Shown here: positions 1 through 7,197 of the stretch, one piece after another
Layout: each line of letters begins with the position of its first letter
Numbering within the stretch: the first letter of the stretch is position 1
NCBI GenBank assembly: GCA_004525155.1
Contig: SPDA01000034.1
Location: 1-10,107, forward strand
Direction of reading: 5' to 3'
Origin: Spirochaetales bacterium
GTDB lineage: Bacteria > Spirochaetota > Spirochaetia > SPDA01
Length of the DNA: 10,107 nucleotides
The notes under the pieces: model-generated
Told to the model about the DNA's origin: nothing
The model's database searches: none
The model's input: the letters and a program-made list of their open reading frames with translations, nothing else
Position numbers and translations under genes: made by a program

Positions 1-606
1 GTCCCTATCCAGTCTCCGGATACCGTAGTGAAGAAAAATATCCTGAACCGGGAGGAATTCCCCCTGCTTCTGACTGTCCTGCCTCTCATGAAAGGCGTAC
101 CATCGAAGGCTGCGGCCGAAAGCATCAGGATAAGAGTGTTTCCCGTTGTGGCGGACCTGGGTGTCTTATTTCTTTCTCTGACTTATCAGGAAAACACAAA
201 AGCATCCGCCGTACTGCTTAACGGAAAGGAGATTTCCCTTACCGCTGCCCCGATTCTCCTGCCTTCCGGCATACATCAGCTTTCCGTGGTAATGCCTGAA
301 GGGTACCGGAAAGACATCAATCTGGTAATGGAAAAAGGGAAAAAAACACAATTACAGGTCTACGTGGAAAATCCGCTTGCCCAGGTATTCATAAACCTGC
401 CGAGTGCCGGAAACTTTTTTCTTGACGGAGAGAAGATGGATGTGGTCCCGGCGAAGAGTCTTAACCTGACGCCGGGCAGGCATACGGTAACCATGAAAAT
501 CGGCGATTATTCCATCAGCAAGAATTTCAGCGTCAGCTCTGGTAAAACCTATACAATATCGCTTATAATGGATATGGACATAAAAGAAAAAGAGGAGAAA
601 AAATAA
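1..606 (+). CDS. PEGA-like domain protein, 5'-truncated by window edge
   Basis: The frame is open from the first base of the window. A GTG at 28 is the first possible start, but nothing resembling a Shine-Dalgarno site precedes it, so the real start is probably upstream and this is a 3' fragment. The visible 200 or so residues are mostly beta-strand-like. They appear to contain two PEGA-type modules: one around the segment with LLNGKEI, LPSGIHQ and EGYRKDI, and a second with FFLDGEKMD, LTPGRHTV and GDYSISKNF. Both follow the PEGA pattern of an 'xxDG' turn, a 'PGxHxV' strand and a 'GY/DY' strand. The protein ends in a short charged tail rich in Lys and Glu. PEGA domains are usually found in surface or periplasmic proteins, where they act as structural or binding modules; no enzymatic motif is visible. 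The specific function is unknown. The PEGA call is from pattern only and is moderately secure. Confidence 0.7.
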   Translation, partial: VPIQSPDTVVKKNILNREEFPLLLTVLPLMKGVPSKAAAESIRIRVFPVVADLGVLFLSLTYQENTKASAVLLNGKEISLTAAPILLPSGIHQLSVVMPEGYRKDINLVMEKGKKTQLQVYVENPLAQVFINLPSAGNFFLDGEKMDVVPAKSLNLTPGRHTVTMKIGDYSISKNFSVSSGKTYTISLIMDMDIKEKEEKK

Positions 607-632
607 TTTTTTTTAAATAAATGGGTAGATAG

Positions 633-749
633 GTCGATAATTTGAGTGTCGGATATTTGTATAGTTCCCCTCCCAGTTTACTATATCTTGTATTCGACAC
701 ATAATGTTGGCCGGTTCCCACGAACCGGCCACTTTTTTAAATTATCGAC
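633..749 (+). other. Intergenic region with nested inverted repeats, possible structured RNA
   Basis: Besides the terminator hairpin, two further helices can be drawn. An 11-bp perfect inverted repeat joins 633-643 (GTCGATAATTT) with 739-749. An 11-pair helix (nine Watson-Crick, two G-U) joins 646-656 with 690-700. With the terminator stem at 708-731 these would make a three-way junction. The 7-mer TCGACAC occurs twice (694-700 and 745-751), so GTGTCG at 646-651 could pair with either copy. A weak sigma-70-like promoter, TTTACT (677-682), 17 bp, CATAAT (700-705), lies inside. That this is a functional RNA or operator is inference. Confidence 0.35.
708..738 (+). terminator. Intrinsic terminator after the PEGA-like gene
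   Basis: A perfect 10-bp stem (708-717 pairs with 722-731, core GGCCGGTTC / GAACCGGCC) closes a 4-base loop. One base after the stem comes a run of six T (733-738). It lies about 100 bp after the stop at 604-606 and 42 bp before the PBP start, so it most likely ends the transcript of the first gene. It could also attenuate readthrough into the PBP operon. Confidence 0.85.
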
Positions 750-779
750 ACTGCTATCCCCCGTTCAGACACAATCATC

Positions 780-3320
780 ATGGAATTAAACCGCAGACAA
801 AGAATTTTCATTGAACTCCTTATAGGAATTACTCTTGTATTTGCAACCGGAATAGGCATAACCATCGGCGCCATACTGGCTTCAACAAAAAACATACAGA
901 ATACGGAAAAATTAGGCGAATACCACCCCGCTCTTCCCTCGATAGTCCTGGACAGGAACGGGGATTTGATAACCGAGCTTTTTTCGGAAGAAAAAAGGGA
1001 CATAGTAACTGTCGAAGAGCTGCCTAAACATCTAATCTATGCCTTTATTACCAGAGAAGACCAGGATTTCTTTAACCATAAGGGTTTCAGCCTGCGGGGG
1101 CTCCTCAGGGCTGTTCTCAATACGGTTACGGGCAAATATTTCTCCGGCGGAAGTTCGATTACCCAGCAGGTGGCGGGACGGCATTATGCGGACCGGACGG
1201 AAATATCCATAAAACGGAAACTCAAGGAGCTGTGGTACGCCTTTCAGCTGGAAAGGACCCTCACTAAGAACCAGATTCTTGAACTTTACATGAATGAGGA
1301 GTATTTCGGACACAATACCTACGGCGTGGAGGCAGCTTCACAATTTTATTTCGGCCATTCCGCACGGGAGGCGACTCTTGCTGAATCGGCCCTTCTCGTC
1401 ATCCAGCTTGCCAGTCCGGCCAAATATTCGCCAATAAACAACCCGAACAACGCCAAGGAGATCCAGCACCAGGTCCTCATGCAGATGGTGGCCATGGGGT
1501 ATGCCGACCGGGATGAAGTGGAGATTTCCTTCCAGCAGTACTGGGAAAATTATGATTACACCAGGTCGAACATCGCAAGCGCCTATTTTGAAAATGAAAG
1601 CAAGGCGCCGTATTTCAGCGAGTATGTGCGGCAGCAGCTGGAAAACATGCTCTATGGTTCCCTCGACGTTAACAGGGACGGCTTTATCATTCATACAACC
1701 CTGGATCTCAAATACCAGCAGATAGCCGACGAGAGCATGAATAAAGGTCTTCATTCCATCAATACCACCTACCAGGCAAATACCGATACAAAAGTCGGAT
1801 ATGTCGATAAACGGTTTCTTCCCGTGGTCAACATGCTTTCGCTCCTGTTCAATATTGAGGATATCCGCGTTGCTGACGCCAAGCGAATCCGCTCGGCCAA
1901 GCAGGTCTACCTAGACGAGATCAATCCTTTTCTTACTATCAGTTCCCTGATGCTGGGATCCGACGATATTCACCTCATGTCCAGGCTGGGATACGCCAAA
2001 AAGGACCAGCAGCTTCAGCGTAACGTGGTAGAGGGCGCCCTTATCACCCTGGACAATGAAACCGGCCAGATACTCGCCATGGTCGGCGGCAGCGATTTCA
2101 AGACAAAAAAATTGAACCGGGCAGTTCAGGCCTATGTCCAGCCCGGCTCGGCTTTCAAGCCGCTGTACTATACGGCGGCGATAGCCTCAAGAAAATTTAC
2201 CGCGGCCACCCTTATTTACGATGCTCCTGTGGTTTTCTGGAACGACGATGGCACTCCCTATATGCCTCTCAATTTCCTTGGAGAATGGGCAGGGCCTGTC
2301 CTGGTACGGTATGCCCTCGCAAAATCCATGAATGTGCCCTCCATCCAGGTTCTCGATTCCATAGGATTCGACGCGGCTATAAACACAGCTTCAAAGCTTC
2401 TGGGGATTACCGACCCCGCGGACATCACGCGCATTTTTCCGCGGAGGTACCCGCTGGGGTTAGGCGTGGTCAGCGTGGCCCCCATCCAGATGGCGAAGGC
2501 CTTTTCCACCCTCGCCAACGGGGGAAAGGAAGTCACTCCCATAGGCATAACCTACGTTGAAGACCGGCAGGGGCGGTTCATACTGGAACCGGAAAAAGAA
2601 CTCCGCACAGTGCAGAAAAAAAAGGGTTCCGATATCCAGATTGTCAGTCCGCAAGTTGCCTATATAATGACCAGTATTCTCGGGAGCGCGGTCGATTTCG
2701 GCACTCTCGCGGGGCGCCGCATAGCCGTCGGCGGTTTCGACGATATGCCCATGGCCGGCAAGACGGGTACCACCCAGAACTGGTCCGACGCCTGGACGGT
2801 AGGCTTTTCTCCCTACGTGACAACTGCCATCTGGTTCGGTTTCGACATGCCCGGTAATTCCCTGGGAATCAATCAGACCGGGGCGACAGCGGCCGGTCCT
2901 GTCTGGGCGGAATACATGAAGCAGATACACAAAGGCCTTGAGATCAAACAGTTCAATAAACCGGAGAGCGGCCTTGCTGAAATGTCAGTCTGCAACATAT
3001 CAGGCGAAATCCCGACGCCGGAATGCGATCAGGGCGTTCACAAGGAAATCTTTCTTACCGGAACGGAACCCAGGCAATTCTGTACGATTCACAAGTTCGA
3101 AAATGACAGAAACCAGGAGCTTCTTCAAAGACTGCAGAAATCGCTTCTTACCGAAGACTACACCCTGGAGGATACGCAAGGGCTTTCATCCAATGACGGA
3201 GGCGGGCTTTATAATCCTAATTTCAATATTAATCCGCAGTTTAACGATCAGTTGAATGACAATTCCGGATTTTCTCCGCCTGGGAGCACTTCCGGATCGA
3301 ATAATCCGCTCCTGGATTGA
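780..3320 (+). CDS. Class A penicillin-binding protein (PBP1A-type, bifunctional)
   Basis: This 846-residue inner-membrane enzyme polymerises lipid II into glycan strands and cross-links the peptides in the periplasm. A short cytoplasmic N-terminus is followed by one membrane anchor at about residues 9-34. The GT51 glycosyltransferase domain shows EDQDFFNHKG (catalytic Glu93), GGSSITQQ (123-130), and RKLKE with the ELYMNE motif (146-173). The transpeptidase domain has PGSAFK (nucleophile Ser457, Lys460), SMN (516-518) and KTGTT (661-665), so both activities look intact. Between the domains, about residues 325-415 form an extra segment. The C-terminus keeps three Cys (738, 749, 767) in the pattern usual for PBP1A tails, then an Asn/Gly/Ser-rich low-complexity end. 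The start at 780 is supported by the membrane anchor directly after it, but there is no clear Shine-Dalgarno site. It is first in an apparent operon with the ParB-like gene 17 bp downstream. The symbol mrcA/ponA would fit by class, but orthology cannot be settled here. Confidence 0.96.
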   Translation: MELNRRQRIFIELLIGITLVFATGIGITIGAILASTKNIQNTEKLGEYHPALPSIVLDRNGDLITELFSEEKRDIVTVEELPKHLIYAFITREDQDFFNHKGFSLRGLLRAVLNTVTGKYFSGGSSITQQVAGRHYADRTEISIKRKLKELWYAFQLERTLTKNQILELYMNEEYFGHNTYGVEAASQFYFGHSAREATLAESALLVIQLASPAKYSPINNPNNAKEIQHQVLMQMVAMGYADRDEVEISFQQYWENYDYTRSNIASAYFENESKAPYFSEYVRQQLENMLYGSLDVNRDGFIIHTTLDLKYQQIADESMNKGLHSINTTYQANTDTKVGYVDKRFLPVVNMLSLLFNIEDIRVADAKRIRSAKQVYLDEINPFLTISSLMLGSDDIHLMSRLGYAKKDQQLQRNVVEGALITLDNETGQILAMVGGSDFKTKKLNRAVQAYVQPGSAFKPLYYTAAIASRKFTAATLIYDAPVVFWNDDGTPYMPLNFLGEWAGPVLVRYALAKSMNVPSIQVLDSIGFDAAINTASKLLGITDPADITRIFPRRYPLGLGVVSVAPIQMAKAFSTLANGGKEVTPIGITYVEDRQGRFILEPEKELRTVQKKKGSDIQIVSPQVAYIMTSILGSAVDFGTLAGRRIAVGGFDDMPMAGKTGTTQNWSDAWTVGFSPYVTTAIWFGFDMPGNSLGINQTGATAAGPVWAEYMKQIHKGLEIKQFNKPESGLAEMSVCNISGEIPTPECDQGVHKEIFLTGTEPRQFCTIHKFENDRNQELLQRLQKSLLTEDYTLEDTQGLSSNDGGGLYNPNFNINPQFNDQLNDNSGFSPPGSTSGSNNPLLD

Positions 3321-3337
3321 CGGGAGAGAGGCCGGTT

Positions 3338-3745
3338 ATGTTCAAGCAGATAAAAATCGAAGATGTGGTACTGAAAAAAAGGATACGAAAAAATCTGGGA
3401 GATCTCGGCGCGCTCATCAAAAGCCTGCATTCTTTCGGACTCATACATCCCATCATACTGAACAAAAAAAACGAACTGATAGCCGGGCACCGGCGCCTGG
3501 AGGCGGCCAAACAGCTCGGCTGGAAACTTATTGACGCCATCATCATTGACAAGCCTTCGGAACTTGAAAAGCTCGAACTCGAAATGGAGGAGAACCTTTA
3601 CAGAAAAAACCTCACCTCGGAAGAGCTCGAGGAAGGCTATAGAAAAATGGAAAAACTCCGTAATCCCGGCTTTTTAATCCGGCTCTTCAGGGCTATCTGC
3701 AATTTTTTCCGCCGGCTTTTCGGCCGGAAACCCAGAACCTATTGA
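3338..3745 (+). CDS. ParB N-terminal-domain protein with cationic hydrophobic C-terminal helix
   Basis: This 135-residue protein has a ParB/sulfiredoxin-fold domain at its N-terminus. All three conserved ParB boxes are recognisable: GLIHPI (34-39), GHRR (50-53, equivalent to the GERR box) and ENLYRKNLT (85-93, like ENLQRxxL). In true ParB these residues bind CTP. There is no helix-turn-helix or dimerisation domain after it. Instead residues 109-131 form a segment alternating Phe/Leu/Ile with Arg/Lys (for example FLIRLFRAICNFFRRLFGRK), which looks like a membrane-binding amphipathic helix. The ATG at 3338 is preferred over an in-frame TTG at 3317 that overlaps the PBP stop, because GAGAGG lies six bases before the ATG. 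It is 17 bp after the PBP gene, so co-transcription is likely. It is too short to be a chromosome-partition ParB; a role tied to the envelope or PBP is inference. Confidence 0.85.
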   Translation: MFKQIKIEDVVLKKRIRKNLGDLGALIKSLHSFGLIHPIILNKKNELIAGHRRLEAAKQLGWKLIDAIIIDKPSELEKLELEMEENLYRKNLTSEELEEGYRKMEKLRNPGFLIRLFRAICNFFRRLFGRKPRTY

Positions 3746-3752
3746 TTCAGAT

Positions 3753-4447
3753 CTAATCCAAAGCAAAACTCACGACAGCACCGTTTTCCGCCTGAACATA
3801 AATCAAATTGTTGGAAACGAGGATGCTAGTATATGGTTCCACCGGAGCCTCAAATACGGATATGAGATTGAGGTCCAGTGAAAATTTCCCCAGTTTCCAC
3901 TGGTTATCCTGCCGGGTGACGGCGAACAAAAGATTTCGGGAAAGAGCGATGGAGGTATTCGGGAAAAGCGGAACCTTACCTTCGTTTTTAGGGGCGAGCG
4001 TTTTTCCGTCAAGGAACAGGAAATAGGCGGTTTCCGCCGCTGCATTCGAACCGACTACAAGAATGTCCCCGATTATGACAAGGTATTTGTTCTGAAAAAT
4101 GGTCCGTATATCCGCAGTCGCCAGAAGAGTTCCTGTTTCTTCCTCAATAAGCGTCAGAGAATAAAGCGGAAGACCGTTTTTCTTTTCCTTTACCAGCATA
4201 AATGTGAGAATGGCAAAACCCGGCTTTGCCGCGGCCGGCACCGTCGCAGAGGGCTTTTCCGGTGTTACCGCCGCTACCGCCGTGCCTTCCTCTTCAATCA
4301 CCTTTTTTTTATCTTCCGCAACCTGCTGCCTTTCCTCCCTGATTTTTTCTTCACGGTCCGCGAGGGCCTTTTCCCTCTCCGCTATCTTGTCCTCGGGAGA
4401 GACAGTTTTATCTTCGCCACCTCCAGCCGCTTTCGCCGGTTCCGTAG
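3753..4447 (-). CDS. P83/100-family protein, C-terminal part (frameshifted segment)
   Basis: This is the downstream part of the P83/100 gene, separated from its N-terminal part by a frameshift near 4450. The frame is open well upstream of 4447, but protein-like sequence begins about there: TEPAKAAGGGEDK, then a charged coiled-coil stretch (EDKIAEREKALADREEKI), then a beta-rich domain ending in VSFALD and TAG at 3753-3755. The first in-frame start codon is a GTG at 4299-4301, which has no ribosome site and falls inside the coiled coil, so it is unlikely to be a real start. The last ~140 residues show short beta strands resembling propeller repeats, such as NNLIYVQAENGAVVSFALD. Adding one base near 4450 joins both parts into about 562 residues. 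Whether the gene is truly broken or the break is an assembly error cannot be told from this sequence. Confidence 0.75.
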
Positions 4448-5440
4448 CGCCGCAGCCGGAGGCGTACCCGCCGACGGTTTTTCCGCAGCCGCGGGTTCTC
4501 CTGTCTTTGCTGCCGGAGGCTTTTCCGCTGCGGGCTTCCCGGCGTCCCCGGGTTTTGTAGCGGAGGCCGGTATATCGGAAGCGGCAGGCGGTTTTTTCTC
4601 CGCCGCCGCAAGCACCGTGTCCGCGGGCCGCTTCGGTTCCTCTTTTTTCTGTGCTTCCAGCTCCTGCTTCGCTTTTTCGATATCTTTTCTTTCCTGGTCA
4701 AGTTCCCGTTCTTTCAGGTCTATGAGGTCTTCCCTTGACGGGATGCCTTTGTCTTCCTGTTTCCTCAGCTCCTCGACAACTTTTGGTTCGCTTATTTCAT
4801 CGGAACTCAAGGACCCGATACCGCCTGTATCCGCTTTTTCCGTGAGGGGGATGAGCATCATCGTTTTTCCGGGCCAGTCCGCGTAGTACGTGGAAAGGCC
4901 GGCTTTTTCCGGAACAAGGTAGCCTACGACGGCGGCTTTGTATTTTTCGGCAAAATAGGCCATGTTCGACAGGTTTACGGCATTGTAAATCGTTATGAAC
5001 TGGGCCAGCAGAAAAGCGTCCTCGAAACTGTAGGCGTAAAAATCCTCGAGGTAGCCTGACAGTATCATCCGCAGATTCCGGATATGATCAACACCGGCGT
5101 CCGGTTCCAGAATGAAAATATCGGCGTCGAATTTTCCGGATTCAGCAGCGGAGACCACATGAATCACCGTGTATTTACTGCCGTACCTGGCTGGATTGCT
5201 TCCGGCCTTTGCCTGGGCGGCCATGCTTTTCCCGATGTCCTGTATCTCTTTAAGGGTGTTTATGACGGTGTGCGGTCCCGTGTAATTGGTAAATTCGACC
5301 TGTTCAGGATTACTCACCGTCAGTTCCGCCTCATCCACCTCGAGACTGAACATGAACAGTACAGGGATAAAAATAAACATTGCTGCAAAAACGGCCGCCT
5401 TTATGCGGAGCACCGGATTTATCTGTTTCAGCTCTTTCAT
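4382..5440 (-). CDS. P83/100-family antigen, N-terminal part, interrupted by frameshift
   Basis: The family is typical of Borrelia and Treponema; its biochemical role is poorly defined and members are exported. Residues 12-32 form a signal peptide or anchor (KAAVFAAMFIFIPVLFM). The P83 domain follows, with FTNYTGPHTVINT (50-62), KYTVIHVV (89-96), ADIFILEPDAGVDHIRNLR (106-124), the ILSGYLEDFYAY stretch, and GLSTYYADWPGKT (181-193). A Glu/Lys coiled coil (about 221-268) and an Ala/Pro/Lys-rich linker (about 269-331) come next. The open frame continues to a TAG at 4382, but the last 21 residues (from Leu332: LRNRRKRLEV...) are Arg/Lys/Leu-rich and unlike the family. The adjacent frame carries the expected continuation. 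The start is supported by GGGAGG four bases before the ATG. The gene lies 24 bp after the propeller gene and is probably co-transcribed with it. Confidence 0.88.
   Translation of the reverse strand: MKELKQINPVLRIKAAVFAAMFIFIPVLFMFSLEVDEAELTVSNPEQVEFTNYTGPHTVINTLKEIQDIGKSMAAQAKAGSNPARYGSKYTVIHVVSAAESGKFDADIFILEPDAGVDHIRNLRMILSGYLEDFYAYSFEDAFLLAQFITIYNAVNLSNMAYFAEKYKAAVVGYLVPEKAGLSTYYADWPGKTMMLIPLTEKADTGGIGSLSSDEISEPKVVEELRKQEDKGIPSREDLIDLKERELDQERKDIEKAKQELEAQKKEEPKRPADTVLAAAEKKPPAASDIPASATKPGDAGKPAAEKPPAAKTGEPAAAEKPSAGTPPAAALRNRRKRLEVAKIKLSLPRTR
4444..4454 (-). other. Probable one-base deletion breaking the P83/100 frame
   Basis: Read on the minus strand, frame 1 gives ...GTPPAAA then LRNRRK. 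The frame that begins with ACG GAA CCG gives TEPAKAAGGGEDK. Adding one G within the GC-rich run (GCG GC to GCG GGC) joins them as GTPPAAATEPAK, consistent with the Ala/Pro/Lys linker. No canonical slippery heptamer is visible where both frames are open. The exact base cannot be fixed. Confidence 0.7.
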
Positions 5441-5464
5441 CGTTCCTCCCGGTCGACAGAATTT

Positions 5465-7141
5465 TCAGGATGCGTTGACACGCAAAACTTTCATGGCCCC
5501 TTCCCGGACAAACTGCAGAAAATCCCCGCGATAGATTGAAAACAATACTTCCGCCATCCCTCTCGGCAGGTACGCCTGATATGCGGACAGTGAATCACAT
5601 GCGTCAATCATTGCCCAGACGACAAAATTGTCCCTGCCCAATGTTCCGCCGCGGCTTAACAGGGCATTGAAATAATCGGCAACCGCACCGTCCTTGTCCC
5701 TGCGCATGGCCCCCAGGGCCTTGATGACAAGTATCAGGGCCTCGCGGTCCCACTCATAATATAGCATGGGAAGCAGCACTTTTTCAGCCTCCGGCGTTGA
5801 AATTATTCCCAGTATTTCCGCGGTTCTCTCCCGAATGACATAGCTTAAGGCTTTACCGGCAGGGGTATTCCCGGGAGGATTCATTAAGCCGGCGGTGGAA
5901 AGTTTTTCGAGCACTGGAACCATAACCGGCTCTTGCTCCATGTAATTGCGGGAATTGGTTAACCTTTTTAATTCATCCAGGGCCCTGAAATTGTCTTCGA
6001 TGTTTGAAGAACCCGCCAGGACCGCAAAATAAGAGGAGAGAGCGGAACTCCCGCCCGTTTCGGGAAGAGGCGGGCCTTCGTCCATACCGGTACCGGGGTT
6101 ACGCGGTTCTTCGCCCGCAACGGCGGGATTCGCTGAAAATGCGTATACTATCCAGTCCTTACCGCCTACATACAACCTGCCGTTTTGAGACAGCACCGGT
6201 GCGGTTGTTCCCGGTTCCATGCTGTAAATTTGGAATTCTTTTTCTTCCTCTGCGGTTGTAAACAGTGACCCGTCTGCATTAAGGCCGTAGTACCGGTCTT
6301 CATCGTCGAAAACGCCGTAGCCAAGGCCGCCGCCGGCGAATGCGTGGTCCCATTCCAATTCCATGGCACCGTTAAAAGCCATAAGTTTTGCGGATGAAAT
6401 TACGGCAAAACCGTTTTTCCGTTTAAGAAATTGGACGGCACCTTTGCCTGCAGCAAGTTTTTTTTGATCAATCAGGCTGCCGGCCCTGTCAAATTCAAGG
6501 CAATCGCCCGAGGCAGTAAGACAAAACAGGCTGCCGGCTCCGCCCGAAACATAGGAAACTATACCTGTCTCAGGACCTTTTTTCCACAGCATCCTGCCCA
6601 GGGGGCTGTAAACCTGAAAGGTTCCGTCCCCCAGCAGAACGTAGATTGTCTCATCAGCGCCCGTTTCCAGCTGCCGTACAGGATAAAGGAAGGTAACCAT
6701 CCATTTGACATTTCCCCTGTGGGAAAGGCCGTAAAGAGTGCTGCCCGCGCTTATGAACATGGTGCCGTCGCTTTTATAAGCCGGTTTCACATAGGGTATG
6801 CCCCCGATATCAGTCCGCCAGATTTCCCGCCCCTTTTTGTTCAGGGCCGCCAGCGTGCCGTCCGTAAAACAGATATGGATAATGTCATCCGGAGAGATTG
6901 ACAAAAATGGCGCAGGTTTTTTACCCAGATTACGAATCCAGATTTTTGAGCCGGCTGAATCGATTGCGTATATGCTTTTATCTTCCGAAATGACAATGGC
7001 CGTGTTCCCGTCGCCCAATACCGCAGGCGGGGCGATTACCCTGCCTGCTGTTACATAGCGCCAGAGAAGTTCCGGTTCGAGGGCCCGAAGGCTGGAACAT
7101 GTCAAGAAAATGATAAGGGCCAGCGGAAGGTTCCTTGCCAT
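5465..7141 (-). CDS. Exported PQQ-type beta-propeller with C-terminal HEAT-like domain
   Basis: This 558-residue protein starts with a signal peptide (MARNLPLALIIFLTCSSLRA, likely cleaved near residue 20). Residues about 21-336 are beta-propeller repeats of the PQQ type: a Trp recurs every 39-41 residues (27, 68, 108, 147, 186, then 264, with one missing near 225). Each lies just after a G-(x)n-W strand, as in DSAGSKIW and NKKGREIW, and is followed by 'DGT' turns (DGTLAAL, DGTMFIS, DGTFQVY). A Pro/Gly-rich linker (about 340-366) leads to a helical C-terminal region (about 368-556) resembling HEAT-type repeats. PQQ-like propellers without enzyme residues usually serve as scaffolds, as in BamB; no quinone-enzyme active site was recognised. 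It lies 24 bp upstream of P83/100 and is likely to be expressed with it. The substrate or partner is unknown. The start was chosen because the signal peptide follows directly. Confidence 0.85.
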   Translation of the reverse strand: MARNLPLALIIFLTCSSLRALEPELLWRYVTAGRVIAPPAVLGDGNTAIVISEDKSIYAIDSAGSKIWIRNLGKKPAPFLSISPDDIIHICFTDGTLAALNKKGREIWRTDIGGIPYVKPAYKSDGTMFISAGSTLYGLSHRGNVKWMVTFLYPVRQLETGADETIYVLLGDGTFQVYSPLGRMLWKKGPETGIVSYVSGGAGSLFCLTASGDCLEFDRAGSLIDQKKLAAGKGAVQFLKRKNGFAVISSAKLMAFNGAMELEWDHAFAGGGLGYGVFDDEDRYYGLNADGSLFTTAEEEKEFQIYSMEPGTTAPVLSQNGRLYVGGKDWIVYAFSANPAVAGEEPRNPGTGMDEGPPLPETGGSSALSSYFAVLAGSSNIEDNFRALDELKRLTNSRNYMEQEPVMVPVLEKLSTAGLMNPPGNTPAGKALSYVIRERTAEILGIISTPEAEKVLLPMLYYEWDREALILVIKALGAMRRDKDGAVADYFNALLSRGGTLGRDNFVVWAMIDACDSLSAYQAYLPRGMAEVLFSIYRGDFLQFVREGAMKVLRVNAS

Positions 7142-7147
7142 GGACCT

Positions 7148-7175
7148 ATTCTACATAAAAAAAGAAGCCTGCCAA
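7148..7175 (-). promoter_or_regulatory. Candidate promoter for the propeller gene, embedded in the ppdK terminator
   Basis: Read on the minus strand, TTGGCA (-35, positions 7170-7175, five of six to consensus) and TAGAAT (-10, positions 7148-7153, five of six) are separated by 16 bp. The -35 overlaps the hairpin of the terminator. A start about seven bases after the -10 would fall on the A of the ATG at 7141, predicting a leaderless mRNA. There is no Shine-Dalgarno site at a usable distance, only AGG three bases before the ATG. Confidence 0.5.
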
Positions 7176-7185
7176 AGGCAGGCTT
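7157..7185 (-). terminator. Intrinsic terminator of ppdK
   Basis: A perfect 9-bp stem (7165-7173 with 7177-7185, AAGCCTGCC / GGCAGGCTT) and a 3-base loop are followed on the minus strand by one base and then seven T (7163 down to 7157). It starts 13 bp after the ppdK stop and fits termination of that gene. On the plus strand there is no T-run. Confidence 0.88.
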
Positions 7186-7197
7186 GCTTAATCCGCA

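Noticed and set aside
2460..2930. Minus-strand 156-residue open frame inside the PBP transpeptidase region
   Set aside because: It is a shadow of the PBP coding strand with no start context or protein-like features.
3712..3727. GC-rich hairpin CCGGC/GCCGG near the end of the ParB-like gene as a terminator
   Set aside because: The stem is 5 bp, it lies inside the coding sequence and no T-run follows on either strand.
4303..4310. Run of eight A on the coding strand of P83/100 as the frameshift site
   Set aside because: It lies downstream of the frame-1 stop at 4382, so a shift there could not rescue translation of the first frame.
4382..4600. Programmed -1 frameshift in P83/100
   Set aside because: No canonical slippery heptamer or downstream hairpin was found where both frames are open; a one-base loss explains it more simply.
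4408..4701. Minus-strand Arg-rich 97-residue frame over the P83/100 linker
   Set aside because: It is the third frame of a GC-rich Ala/Pro/Lys linker, which naturally gives Arg-rich translations.
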